Of a DNA stretch of 64,000 nt, positions 10,950 to 25,000 are shown piece by piece. The stretch comes from Dipylidium caninum. Its lineage: Eukaryota; Platyhelminthes; Cestoda; Cyclophyllidea; Dipylidiidae. The translations under genes and the position numbers were made by a program. Below the pieces are notes generated by a model. The model made no database searches, had not been told where the DNA came from, and was given only the letters and a program-made list of their open reading frames with translations. Every line of letters begins with the position of its first letter. Position 1 is the stretch's first letter. Location of the stretch: the NCBI GenBank assembly GCA_017562135.1, contig QEYB01001046.1:3224001-3288000 (forward strand), written 5' to 3'.

Positions 10950-13900
10950 ATGCGTAATTCGGCGGATACTGACGACATATATGAAGGCTTTGATGACTTT
11001 CCGCCGTCATTTGACGCGGGGAATATTTTTTCTGACCAAAACATCCAAGTGGCCTTAAAAACTGCTAGCCGGGGAAGAAGACTCGCCGTATGATTTTGAC
11101 CTTACTACTTGTTTACCTTTCTTCATTACTCTACATAGTTGAAAATCATCCCATTGGAGGTATCTATTTGGCAGACGCTTTTTTTATAGGGCGAGTCTCC
11201 CTTGTAATACCTTTTTACTCTATGAATTGACGAATTGCTATCTAATCACAAAATTTACATTCACATTATGCGATGGCTATGTTCTTTGTTGTGCAAAAGC
11301 GTCATCAGATTTAGTGCATGTTTGCTTTTCTATTTTTGATGGTCTTTTGTAGCCAGGTACCTTTTTTGACTCCAGGAAAACCGTTGGAAATATTTCACCA
11401 CCTTATTTCCAATTTAGGGTTGCAATAATCAAACGGTACGCTTGAGGACCGGCACGGATCGGCGTTTCCCTACGGGTGAGTCAAACAGAGTGGGTACTTC
11501 TCGACCGATGACCTCCGTTCGGGCCGCTGGTTTTTCGTCCAGCCTACGAAGGGGTACGGCTTATGGAAGATTTAATTTCGACTTTTCTACCATTAATCAA
11601 CTAACTACTGAACCCGGCCCTGTTGATATGCTTGCACCTCCACTTGAACAAAAACCAGAAGACTCACCTGAAACGCAGATGCAAGAAATGGAGAAAAAAG
11701 TACAAAATTCATATCATTTCAACATTTAATATTCAAGAGGGCTCTTCTGTAAACTAGAAAAAGAAAGGATACTTGTGTGATTTACTTTTTTTTTGTATTA
11801 TCCCGTTGTAAATTTTTTTTTGTCTTTTTCTAGATATAATCTTAAGTTTACTTACTTATTGGAGACTATACCTTTTATAACTGATTTGATTTTAGTTCGA
11901 AAGCCTTATGATCGATGTTGGACCTATGACATGAAATTAATAACTTCTTAAGACAGACTTCTTTGAATGCCCTAACATGACACATGGGTTCCGCATTATA
12001 TTTGTTAAACCACTTTTATAAATTAAATGGGTCGCAAAGGATTCACATGTTATTTAGTTAATTAATTCAGAATTAACCTCTTTGTAGAAAAGCATAGCAA
12101 ATTCATATTTAAATAATGTAAATCGTTCAAATTTGCTTCGTTGATATCTAGAGGATTTTGCTGATTTCTAATCTGATGGGGGAATTTTTTTTTTACCGTA
12201 GCTCATCACGTCTACAGGAATTATAGTAAATATGAATAATCCACTTTATGACCTTTTAGGTAATGCTGCTATTTGAAGAGAGTTGTATGACAGCGGCTGA
12301 GGGCAACATTAGTGCTGCTCTCGAAAAGGCCAAAGAGGCCGGTCGCAAAGAAAGAGTTCTTGTGCGTCAACGCGAACAGGCTCGGAATGGCAGACCAAAT
12401 TAACCTTGATTTGACCTACTCCATTCTCTTCAACCTTGCTAATTGCTATGAGCTGGCGGGGCTCAATCATGAGGCGCTGAACACCTACCAGGCTATTGTA
12501 CACAACAAGATGTTCTCTAATGCAGGTGTGTCCCCTAAGTGGTTGGGTCATTTCTTATCCTCTCTTTTTTTCAACAGGTCGGCTGAAGGTGAATATGGGA
12601 AACATATACTTTCGACAGAAGAACTACGTCAAAGCAATAAAAATGTATCGGATGGGTCTGGACCAGGTGCCAAAAAGTCATAAGTCTATGAGGTAAAACA
12701 GTTTTCAGTAGAGTCAAGAAATTACTAGGGTAAAAATCATGCAAAATATCGGAATTGCCTTCGTTAAGCTCCGCCAATACAATGACGCCATAATGGCGTT
12801 TGAACACATAATGCAGGAAGAGGCATCGATAAAAACCGCCCAGAATTTGATTCTCTGCTACTTCAAGATTGGGGACAGGAATAATATGAAGTATACATTT
12901 CAACGACTCCTCAAAATTGACCTGCATCTTGATGATGAGGAGCGCTATCTTCCAAATAGCGTAAATATCTTTAATTAGCATCTCAAAAATCCTACTATTG
13001 CTGTTGGATAATCAATATTCAGACAAGAGGCCAGACTTTAGAGTCCTCGTGACGATGCTCACTCGTATGGATGGACTGTTACAGTTAAATTTATCTTCTT
13101 TTTTATCAAATTACTTCTTTATGTTTTAGGACGATAGGCAATATGAAAACATACTGGAAGTCATAAAAAATGACAGTTTACGCCAGTATGAGAAAGATCG
13201 GTAAATTTTATTGGCGATTCACACCTCTTATCCTGGTTAGAGATGTTATCAGGATTTGGTTGTCGCTATGCATTTCTTTACCACAGGCGTTTTATTCACA
13301 AAAAAGAACCAGAAATTATTGTTGGTTCTGATTTCTTTTTAACAACAACATTTTCCTAGAGAAATGTGGTCGAGTCCGAAGTGATTATTTTATGCAAGAC
13401 TATAGACTTCCCCTTATAGGAAGGCACACGCGGAATCCGCGATAAAACTGGTTGCCAAAATAATTGCGCCGTCAATTGAGGCTAACTTTAACCTCGGCTA
13501 CTCGTGGTGTATCGAACAAACGAAGGCCTCCTCGCTTCGAGAACTTCCTAACGACTTGGAGATTGATAAGGCCCTGATGTACCTTAGGCAGCGGGACTTC
13601 CATCAGGTCTTTCATTAATTTCATTAGGAAATGGTAGAAAACTTCTTCAAACTTTTTTGCCTCTGAGTTTCGAATGCAAAACAATAAGTGGAAAATGCCA
13701 ATGCCATCCCATTTTCATTTGTTGCTTTCTTCATCGTCACGTTAGTTATTTGGTTACCTCGTTGTATGAAAACATTTGTACGCGACTGTATGTTAGCAGC
13801 CTGATAGCTGGCCACGCAGGATCAAAATTTTATCCTATTTACTTTATCAACACTAAATTAACTCTTATTGACCAGTTTATTCGTTAGGATAAATGCACAC

Positions 13901-16900
13901 TTCATTTTCTTGTGGAGATAATGGATCCTAGGACTTGAAATGGCGTCGAAATCAACTTATCCAACTGCATAATTTGAGTGTTAAAAAGGTCAACTGAACT
14001 ACAAATCGTTTTTATCCGTATGCGTTGGTGACTATTCCCATGCGTGCTGTTATCCGCTACTCCTCTATTTCCCTTTTTAGGAGGGCGATATATCATTACA
14101 CCTTAAGGTAATTTTCCTCTTATTGCAACATTTGTATTGTTCTTGGTGTTCTATAAATGTCTCCATTCATCGCAAGGCTATTGAGACGCTGAAGTCGTTT
14201 GAAAAGAAGGACACACGAACAGTCTGCACTGCCGCAACAAATCTCTCCTTCCTCTACTTTCTTGAGGGTGATTTCGCGCAAGCTGATCGTTATGCGGATC
14301 AAGCTTTAGCTGCCGACCGCTACAGTCCTGCTGGTAGGGCTTCTGTCAATTTCGCAAAAATGATTTTAACACTCTCAAGATGGCAGCTGCAACATTTGTA
14401 ACGCTTCCGAGTTTATTAACTTCGAGGATAATCATAAAACCCACAATAGTAACTTGACTTTAAGCCATTCGTTAGAGAATTCACAAGACCTTCTAGATCA
14501 GGGGGTTCGAGTATTGGGCCCAAGATGTTAACTCTTTATATTTGATCCAACCTTTATAAACTTTGGTCTTGATTTCAATCTCTTCTTCTTTGTGTTGACC
14601 GCGGAAAAACCTTGTTCCCCCCAGCGGTTTCATTCTGTCCTTCATACTTATCAGCCTTGGAAACAGCGAATATGACTTGTCAAAGTACTTCTCGATAGCT
14701 CTGAAATACTCGTCGATGTTTTTTTTTGTTATTAACTAAGAAACTGCACCGAATTTTTTTTGTTCTCAAATCAGAGATCTTTGTCGTGCTTCTCATTTCT
14801 AAAATCTCGTGCGCTGAATGAGCAATTATGCAGAAATGGAAAAATTAGAAAAGTGATCTTATAAATTACAGCCCTTGTGAACAAAGGAAACATTCTGTTC
14901 AAGCAAGCACAATTGGATCGAGCACGCGACTGTTACCGTGAGGCTCTTCAGGACGACCCGACTTGTGTTGAAGCACTTTACAATTTTGGCCTCGTGGCCA
15001 AACAGCTTGACAGATTGGAGGAAGCTCTGGACGCCTTCTACAAGATCCATGCAATGCTCCCCAATAATGCCCTAGTAATGTATCAGATGATGGACATCTA
15101 CGAACGTATGGGTGATCTTTCGCAGTCACAAGATTGGTGAGCCACGGGTCACTGTAATAAAAGACTTCTGTTTTATTCGAAATTGTATGAATTAGTTTGC
15201 AAGCATGTCTACTGGATGATTAGGAGATATTAAAGGTCAAAGGTCAGGTCATGCAAACGATTTCATGATATCAAAGCCAGTTGATACTATGAACGTTGTT
15301 TGACTTCAGGTGGAGTCATTTTCTGAATGTCGAGATCTGGTACTTTTGTTACCGAAAATATTGTCATCCTAATTTATTCCACTAGGAGGCGTAAATCACC
15401 AAGGTTCTGTTCGACACGCTATTTTGCCCATCCTGCTCACCCGCTTAAAATATTGAATCTCAACAGAATAAATAACTTAGTATCACCAGACCGTCCACTT
15501 TTGATTAACTTTTTTATTACAGATAAAAATTATATGACACGATATTTTTGAACATAGAGTAATCTCCACATTGACCAATGAAACATCCTGTTTTCTTATT
15601 TAATTATGTTTTTACATGTTGATATTAAACCGCTATGTTAGCTGATGTTAAAAATTATTTTGTCACAAGCCCCCAATCTTAACTCAGTCTATGGTATAAA
15701 GTGCAAATCGTTCTGAGTTGTTTCTTTTATTTGGAGGTTTCTCCAACTTCATGGATTGATCCCATCAGATCCATTTCTTTTGCAACGCTGCGGCGACTGT
15801 TTCGAAAGAATAGGGGATAAATCACAGGCCTTCTCCTACTACTACGATGTAGGTAGTATATTCTTTGTCTTAAATTCAGCTCAGGAGTTTGAGCTTATGG
15901 TGCCCTTTCTCTTACTGGTTCCAGTCATTCAAGTACTATCCTTGCAACTTCGAGGTGATTGAATGGCTTGGCGCTTACTACGTTGAGTCGCAGTTTTGTG
16001 AAAAATCCATAACTTTCTTTGAACGCGCTGCGCTGATGCAGTGAGAAAAAATATTTGAATATTTCGTTATATTACACAACGACTTGGTTACTACAATTTG
16101 TCTTACTGCCCCGTGTCGCTCCTAGGTAGCCCAGTGACACACGCCACCATCCTATTATTAGGCTGTTTAGTAAATATCTAGGCTGTCATTCTAATGCACA
16201 AACTTGGGATGTCAATAACAATTTTACATTGCTGATACCCTCGGGAGCACATAGAGTTGTCTAGAATGCACCAGTCTGAGCTCGCCTTGATATATGAACG
16301 ATTAGAACTATTTGGTATAAGAAGTGCTCCTCTCCGGTACTTCAAAGGTATATTTTCTATCTAATACTTAAAGCATTACTACTCAGCTTTGTGCGGCTTC
16401 AATTGTGTCAACAGCGTATCAATATGAAAGGGCACGCTATTAGTAAAGATTTGTTTCTCCATCCCTTAGAGGGCGGCTGTTTTTGCGCCTTTGACTTCAT
16501 GGGTATTGTGATAGCTGCTAGCGAGTGGATTGTAAACTTCCTTATCATTAAGCTTACCATATCGCACTAGAGAGAGCTGAGTCTCTAGTTAACCATCACA
16601 CGTCTTCCAACACTTCAGACCCAATCAAATTAAGTGGCAATTGATGATTGCTTCTTGCCATCGAAAGAGTGGAAATTATCAACAGGCTCTTGACGTATAC
16701 AAGAAAATCCATGAGAAATTTCCGGAAAATATTGAATGTAAGTTTATGGTTGCCTTAAATCTATCTGGCACCAGGGATTAGATGCTACGTTGTAGTGAGA
16801 TCTTCACGAATAAAACAAATGGCTGAGACCGACGCAAATAGGTTTTTGCTTAAACGTTCGAACTTCAATCCGTTTGCGTATTGCAATACGTGGCCTTTAG

Positions 16901-18046
16901 GTCTTCAGTTTCTCATTCGACTACACAAAGATATGGGTCTGCCCGAGACCGACGAATATGTTTCGCGGTTAAAGAAGGCGGAGAAAATTCGAGAAGTCCG
17001 TGAACAACGCGTAATTTCTGCCTCCAGCCGTCAACCTCCAAACGTTGGGATTTTCGGACAGCAGAACGAAAATCTTGACAATATGAGTGGAGGCACGTCG
17101 ACTTTCCTTCTCTATCTATCCATTCAAGATAATTCCATTTTATAAGGTTCTCCATATTAAAACTGATGGTAGTGTTTCCTTTACATGTTGTAAACAGAAT
17201 GAGTCTCGTTTAAATCGCAGAAACCGTCGAGCCACTTGTTCCTAAAGTGCGGAACTGAATACTTCTTCCCTATTTATTCACGTCTCGTAGTACACAAAAA
17301 TTTTGGCCCAAATTAATGTCTTCGTTCTCAAGGCTCTGCAGTTGTTATCCCCGTAAAACAACTATGGATCACATAATCATCCCACTTGTGAAATCGCTCA
17401 AAACCTAGATTTTGTCAACTAAGAGTGTACAAATAAGATAACCTTTGGGTGTTCTGCAAGAGTGCTATTAAAACAGTGTTTATTTCAATAAAAGGCAGTA
17501 ATCACCCTTCTAGTCTTTCAAATTAATAATTCAGTGTAGTTTATCAAATACTGAAAGGAGATCCAGTGCAATGGCACATTGGAAAAAAATAGCACGCCTC
17601 TCCCTGTAAACATGTTTGGGACTGAGAAATACTCTCCCACCTTCGGTTCTAATCTACGATTGATTTTGGCGAGAAACAATTATTCATTTCGAGAAACCGG
17701 CAAAATTTTCTTTCTAGGTAGTCGTGATAGCAGCGCCGCCACAAGACGCCGTTCACAGGGCAACTACAACAGACCGTCCAGTCATACGACTCGCCTGCCC
17801 AACGCACTCCCACCAGCGGCGTCTTCATCATCCCTGCAACTGCTCGGCACTGACGCTGAGGAGTACGATGCACGTGATGAATTGCACCAACAGCATCGTC
17901 CCAATGCCATGAATCTCGTCGAAGTGGCATATGCTGATCCTCTGGGTCCCTCGGTGGAGCGACCCCGCACGGCAGTGAAGACACGCTGCTCTGCTCCGGA
18001 TGATTTCGCAGACTATGATGTTGATGATAATTTGTTGCCCGAGTGA
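10950..18046 (+). CDS. IFT88: Intraflagellar transport protein 88 (TPR protein), 14 exons
   Basis: IFT88 is a tetratricopeptide-repeat subunit of the IFT-B complex that carries cargo along cilia and flagella. Fourteen exons can be joined with GT-AG introns: 10950-11087, 11418-11699, 12260-12525, 12578-12692, 12729-12960, 13130-13200, 13420-13606, 14177-14333, 14872-15136, 15737-15848, 15925-16040, 16619-16737, 16901-17086, 17718-18046. The sum predicts about 857 residues, close to the 833 of human IFT88 as I recall it. Near-identical family motifs are visible: SRPMTSVRAAGF, RKERVLVRQREQ, NLDLTYSILFNLA, VNMGNIYFRQKNY, KIMQNIGIAF, YYYD, EVIEWLGAYY, EKIREVREQR, and the acidic C-terminus DFADYDVDDNLLPE. 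Phases agree at every junction except exon 3, which is one base too long (266 instead of 265), giving a stop at 12401. The smallest intron is 52 bp. The gene is convergent with the FHIP gene downstream. Confidence 0.95.
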
Positions 18047-19007
18047 AGGAACCCAACCTCTTGACGAGCGATTGAAGATGTAACCTAAGAACCATGTTTT
18101 TTACATTACCCGATTGCGTTAAGATACCATTCACTGATGTTCGATGAAAAACGAGTGAGGGATCGACACTGCAGTGGGGACGATTCCTGCTTGGTTAATC
18201 CACACTATGAGTCAGAGGCCAGGAAGGAAGAAGCCTCGATCTCTCCACTTTAGACAGAGGGCTCCCCACTTGGATAATCGAAGTCTTCGCCTACTTTCGT
18301 AAATTTGCCTGAAAAGTAGTGGAAGAGAGAAGAGGCACACGTTATGTGGACGTTAACCCCTCATCGTGACACAGGGAGGTTCTTGGCCTTGTTGCTAGTC
18401 CAAGACGCCTCGAACCAGCAAAACTCGGAATGCGTTAAGAATTATTCATCAACCAAGACAGGCCTCAGGTCAGCTTTCTTTCTTATCTCCACTATACCTC
18501 CCTCCATCGGCAATGTCGCAAGGCATTTTAGTCTACCTTTAGAAAATTACTGCAATCTGACTCGCGAATCACTGGGCTTCGGCCCCTTAAGACTCGACAC
18601 ACGCGTCGCCGGTAAAGTATCTGATACAGTATGATTACTATAAGGCGGATACAGACCAGGTGTTATTTTCACCCTCCAGAGATTATTGTCTCTTACTCTA
18701 TAACTAAAGAAGAAAGCGTCAAAGCGTCCGAAATGGCGTACACAATTTGAGTCGAGCGTAGTGTTGCCAAACGGAGTATTGGAAATAGATCCTTTGTAAA
18801 CGAGTCTACCAGGTACTGACTTACTGATCGTCAAAATGGTAAGAGTGGTAACTTCACATGGTAATGAACATGTGATGCACACTGATTATTTGAAAGAAGA
18901 CCATTGGATATGATACATGAAAGCAAAAAAAGGTGTTAAGCTAAAAATGCTCCGTTTTGTCCAGAACTTCACAGCCCAAATTTTGAGGATATATAAGACT
19001 AAATAAT
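18047..19007. other. Intergenic gap between convergent genes
   Basis: This spacer separates the 3' ends of IFT88 (+) and the FHIP-family gene (-). Short frames are present, but none has domain similarity or consistent splice structure. It should contain both 3' untranslated regions; I could not assign polyadenylation signals with confidence. Confidence 0.6.
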
Positions 19008-22000
19008 CTAGAGAGTGACACTGTGTTCTAGACAGAGAGCAGCTAATTCACGGCAGAATTCTTCAAAAACAAAGAGGGCCACCAAGACGTCTCGCGATTT
19101 TGCGTCCTTCACAGCTTTGAGTAGGTCCGCGAAAGAGCCACCTTTCAAGCCTTCAGTGACCTTTTCCCGCCAGTCACATGACGTGGTCTCACCAACGTCT
19201 GCTGATGGTGTCGAAGGCTTTTTCGGTGCCACAAGCGTGGGTACAAAGGTGGAATGGGGGCTTAAGCGAAGACGAGAGAGGAACCATGGTATGCGGTTTG
19301 GTAATTCTTTCGCTTAAATGAGAGCACATACAAACAGTTGAAAAGAGCAAACGACTGAAGCGGATATGTCAGTAAAATAATCTCGTCAGTAAAAGGCATT
19401 GGTTAGGTATGAAACAATTAGTTTACAAGTAAGAGAATTCATATCACGAAGTAGTATGTTGTTTATTAGGTGTAAACTTCCAGTATCATTAACATCTAAA
19501 TTTATTAAAAATAGCTGGGGGCATTTCCAGCGGAGGCGTTTCTACAACCATTTAAGTGGTGGGAAATTTGTAACGAACATTTTACCAGCAGCAGAAAAAT
19601 GTACAGTTAGGTCGTTGAGGAGCTAGGCTGAAAAATAGATTTTTCATTCTTTTAATCTTTCACCATTGCATGTTAAGGCCCGAACAGTTTTTTTCGGTCG
19701 GATTAACTCATTACATAAGTGCTATTCTCTGCGTTTAGAACGTAGACTGGCCGGATTTCAGGGACCATAGTAACGTCAAATAGGAGACTGCACAGTTTCG
19801 AGAACGCTCCGAAATAAATTATAGTGAAGAGAGAAAACAAGTCGAGTATAATTGGAGGATGAACTTACTTGGAGCATAGTGCATCCGGGACTGAGCAAAA
19901 GACCGCTTGGGAAACTGGAAAACAGATCTCCTGATAGCCTCGACTAAACTAGCGAATGAGTCCTCGTTTTCCGGGGCTGATTTGAGGAGGGATGAGAAGT
20001 TGAGATTGATGAAACAGTCAAACCACTGGCGTACCGCCATCAGGGTTGCGTAGAGTTCTTGGTTGCTGAAGCCTGCAGCTGTCTGTGACCGTAATGGCAA
20101 CAGCTGCAACCGTATCAGAGGCAGGGGCAGGGCCAAAAGGTGTGTGATTAGTCGGGTAGCTTGGAGGTTAGCATAGAGGTGGTTAATGGGCATCTGAGAG
20201 ATCAACTGCAGCAAGGAAGTGAAGAAGGGACCTAACGGAACAAAGACAAAACAGTAAAGGCAGTAGAACTCACGAAGCTATTGCACGGTTTTATACATCA
20301 TAATACCTACTACTCAACGTAGAATAAATCTGAGTATATATTTCGATCACAAATGCACCTCAAACTCATTCAAAACCATAATTACAGACCCCACTGATTA
20401 AGAAGGATTACTAAAAATGACTTATGCGTGGTTGCCAAAGATGTTTGGATTTTTCGCTTTAGAAATATAACTGGTTAAAGAGAAGCATGAGAAGCCAACT
20501 ACCGCGCCTTTTTATTACTAAAAGTATAAATTGAGGTGTTACATCCATAGAGAGCACGTAAATTCTGATACAAAGCAAGAATACTAATAAGACATTTTGT
20601 CAACACAAAGGCAATGAGCTTGAAAATAATGTTAGGTTCTTGCTGCCGAAAAAAATCCTTTTCAAGAATGCGCCATATTTAGACATAATTCGAAAAAAAC
20701 GTCATCATTATTATCAGTGGAAAATTAGTTTGAATGTGATTTCGTTTCATGTGTTACACTGTGATATAAGAACACCCAAAAATCTTTTTTTGACATTATA
20801 AAGTTAAATCTTATCAAACTTTCCTACCTCTTCGTACTCACAGTACGCACTAATAGTTTTTCAGTTAGTCTAAAATTTGATTAAGTGGGAAATAGAAATT
20901 TCCAAGGATCAGAAAACAAATAAATACTTCATTGGATCGACAAAAAAGAATATTCACTCAATTAAACGCTTTAATTCCAAAAAACGTAGGCCAACGTTAG
21001 CGAAATTAGTTTATCATAAGCTCCTCACTTTGTCCAGTATGACCTACCGGGATAGAGAGATCTCGAATCGGTCGAGGAGTTACCGACTATTGATGAATTC
21101 TTCATCAGTTCAGAATCAACACTATCAAATCCAGAATCGACTTGATTCTCAGGATTTCCTGTTTTACGGCTTTCCAGCGGTCCAATAAAGCGATGCATGC
21201 AATCCGCAAATCTTGTTTCCACCGATTCACAATCATTACAATCACCACTAGGAATCCGATCCAAATATCGCATCAAATCAAGAACATTCCCCTCGGCAAT
21301 CTCTCCCACACCCTCTGGCAAGTGTTCTGACGACAAGGTGGAACTAGGTTCCACAGCTTTATACTTATTTGAAGATATCGGCGACATGGAGACTCGACGA
21401 ACTAACAGAGATTGGCTCATTCGCTCGGGAATTTTCACCACGGAATGGGGAGCAACATTAGTTTCAGCACTGTCGGTCACCTCATCAGAGTCCATTTCCA
21501 AGAAAGTGATGTCGTACAGCGACGATGTACGTTTTACCTCTTCGGGGTCAGGGACGGTCCCGTAATGACGTTGACGTTGGACAGCAAAGGAGGGGATAGG
21601 CACTGGCTCACACTTGTGAGTTTGACACGAGGGTTCTCGCAGGAGGGCGCTAAAACGTTCCAAGTCGGCCAGAATACAGTCCTCCTCACATATCTGATTA
21701 CTACCGTCTAGTTCCCACTGAATGCGGTCGTCGATCGAGAGCAATCTAGCTCTATTCGCAGCCACGGGTCTTTCAGGTAAGTTATGAGGAACCTTAAGTC
21801 CTTCCTGAGGCAATGGCGCCAGGACATTCTCGTTCATATGAGCACCTAAAGCCTAAAAAGTTAAAAAAATGCAGTAAATTTCTGGAACTAGCACAAATTT
21901 GGCTAGTGTTTTGCAATATCCACCAAGACTATAGGGCTGTATCGCTTGTTTTCGCCCGTTACCAAGCATGTCCGCAGCCATACTTAGAGAGGGATAAGAT

Positions 22001-25000
22001 AACAACAAAATATTAAGTTGAAAACTAGGAAACCGTCGTTTTTATATAGTCGGTGTCCAGTAGCGACTGAGAGAGATACATAGTAACGCGCACCCGATAC
22101 TTTTATTTACAAATGTTAGAAGTATTCTTCTTACTCGTCCCGTAAAATTTTTCTGTGTATATATCCAATTTTGCCTTTATTTTTTCCAAAACCAGATGGA
22201 AACAGAACGCTATTTACATCTGCTGCACAAATTATGAGCGATGCCACTTGAGTCCAGAAACAGACTGTTACAGAGAACCCTTCATGCAGTAGATTAAGTA
22301 GTTGAAAAAATTACTCTCTTAAACCATAAACGAGTTTAAGTCGAGAGATCAAAAACGAATACAATTTACTAAGTACCCCAATAAAACAATGGACAAAAAG
22401 CAGGCTGGATCCAATAACACTGAAACCTGCAAAAAGAAGTCAAACAAAAAGTCAGTACAGATTACTAATTGTGGGATTTAGAAAATTCACCTCTAATAAA
22501 GATTAATGGAGGTTGGAAAGTAAGGTGACCGAAGACAAATTGAAGAAATTGAATAAAGACCAATGGAACAGTTGTTCAAAAAGACATGTCTTATTCTACT
22601 AACAGTCAAATAAAAGAGAAACTTGAGTATTCTAAATTTCTATTGAAAGCATTTGAACGAGAAAACAATTTGCGTCAATAAAAGCACGAAATACTAGCGT
22701 TGCTTAAACTAAAGAGTTCTTTTGGTAAAGGGTATTGAGAATAAGAAGCAAGGTTCCAAGAGGGAGTCCGCAAAGGTCTTACTGTGGCGATAAAGTACCA
22801 TCTAGCTTAAGCCTTCATAAGGAAAGTAGGAATTCAGCTTCATGGGACCGCACAAATAAGCTCAAAATTTCCCAGGCCAGTATCATGATTAATTTTTTCA
22901 ACACTTGTCGGAATCACAATGCACCATTGACGGAGATGGACTTCCTAGGTCATAGGGGAAACGCCAATCTCCACAGGCCGATTTGCGTTCTGCGATGAGT
23001 TTCCGTGCCTCTTGAAGACAGCTATGCATTCTCTCCAGTCTTTGAAACTCGATGGCTTCACCGCCGTTCCCTGACTCCTCGGTTCCTCCCTCTAGTTGGG
23101 AAAAAATCGTTTCAATTTGAAGAAATGGGAGAATGAGTAAGCGGTTTATGTGCGTGGTTTTGTGATTATCTGTGAATGATGTGGTAAATAAAGTATAAAA
23201 ATTACAAAATAAGGGCAGATAATTTAGGAGTTGGGTTCTTTAGCCGAGTACGATCTGATATCCAGAAGTTGTATTTTTTGTATCGAAAAATTGCTGAAAT
23301 ATTATGAATGTTAAACTATTTTAATACCAAGGGGAAGGGATTAAAATATGAGCACTAAAATGCAATATTAAACTGAAAGAATAGCACCTTAGCCTAAATA
23401 AGTAGTTGCATTTGGCAAATGAAAAATGAAGAGACAATGGCAAATAAGTACAAATTTCCTCAGACCAGGACAATATGATTAAAAATTGGTATACTACATA
23501 TGTAAAGACAAGTGACGCTCTGTTGAAACATCACTAATCCTAAAAAAATACGCTCCAGATAAAATCTCAATCACTTTGAGAATTCTTTACCCCAATCTTA
23601 ATCCGTGATACCTATAAGGTTCTTTACCCTAGAACTCGGTGGATTACCCCTTCAGAATTTTCACAAATTAAAGAATGGGAAAAAAATCCAGTGCGAATCA
23701 AGACACACCCTTGAAAGAGGGATAGTCTTTTTGACTATTGTGCCATCTACTTCTGTCCAGATCAGAAAGGCTGCTATTGGTGCAACCTTGCGGGACGGAA
23801 GAATAAGGCGGAATTAGAGCCAAGTATTGGCCTGCAGATTCGAGGAAGACAGATGGATTTACAACAGCTTGATTCATAATCGGTTGTGTTCCCAGAGGTA
23901 GAAGGTACCTGAGATGCGATAAAAAAAAACAGTAAAGGTAAAATTCGGTGCATCACAAAGCAGATTCCATATACGAGTATTGAATGAATTAATAATTTGA
24001 TGACGAAATCATTGATAAAATAAGAGGTTTTCAAGGTATAAGGTTGTAATAGCCCTGGATATGATATTTAAAAAAAATTTTAGAGGTAAATCCTACAGAC
24101 CGTTAACACTAATGACAATCATCGTTTTTAATAGAAGTAATCAAGTGATATTACCTCTTACCTATTATTAATAGCATCCATATTAAAAAAAATTTATACA
24201 GCTAAATCATATAAAATAAGCAACTGGGTGACCATCCTATCAAAGCTTCATCTGTACCCACTTAATTTTCACTAAGCCAATTAAATAGTAGTTCCATGAA
24301 TTTAGAGAAGAACCAGAAAATATGATAAAACATGCTAAACAATTACTTGTGAAGTTCCCAAATGAACGCCACTTTTATCAGTAGTAATGAGCAATCAACG
24401 ACAAAATTTTGGCACTTGAAAAAAACAAGCTGTTATTAGGATTACAGCAGCTATAGTGATGCGGGCGAAAAAAATACCTTCTTCACAGAAAAGCACTCAT
24501 AAATTCAACCTGCATAACTCGACTTACTACTACGCTCCATCTTATTCTATATGAATTTCGATCGCCAATTGCACATAAGCAACGTAAGAGAAATTGTGTA
24601 CAAGAACAGTAAATAATATAACAGTTTTGGCGAGATTTTAGTAATTAAGAAAAATGGTAATCAAAGAGGGAACCAGAAAAATTAAATCACATCCAGTCGT
24701 CAAATTTACAGAAGTTGCTTTAAAAAAGGAGGTAAGTCGGATTCATCCGTATTATATCTCGTTATTTGAACATGGATATTGGATTACAGTAAATGTGATC
24801 CAACGACTATTTCAAAAAACTAGTGGTTTTATTTTACATTCCTAGTAGGCTTTGCTGCTCACATAAATCACTCGAATTAAAACAAACAAAATATTTAATA
24901 AACGCAGTATTTTCAGGAATCACCTCATAAACAGACACCTCTTCAAATTTTCAAGACGACTTCAACCTATGAGAACAAAATAATCCGAAATTTTCCCTAA

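Noticed and set aside
17649..18134. 161-codon minus-strand frame
   Set aside because: Shadow of the last IFT88 exon, whose sense frame matches the family C-terminus.
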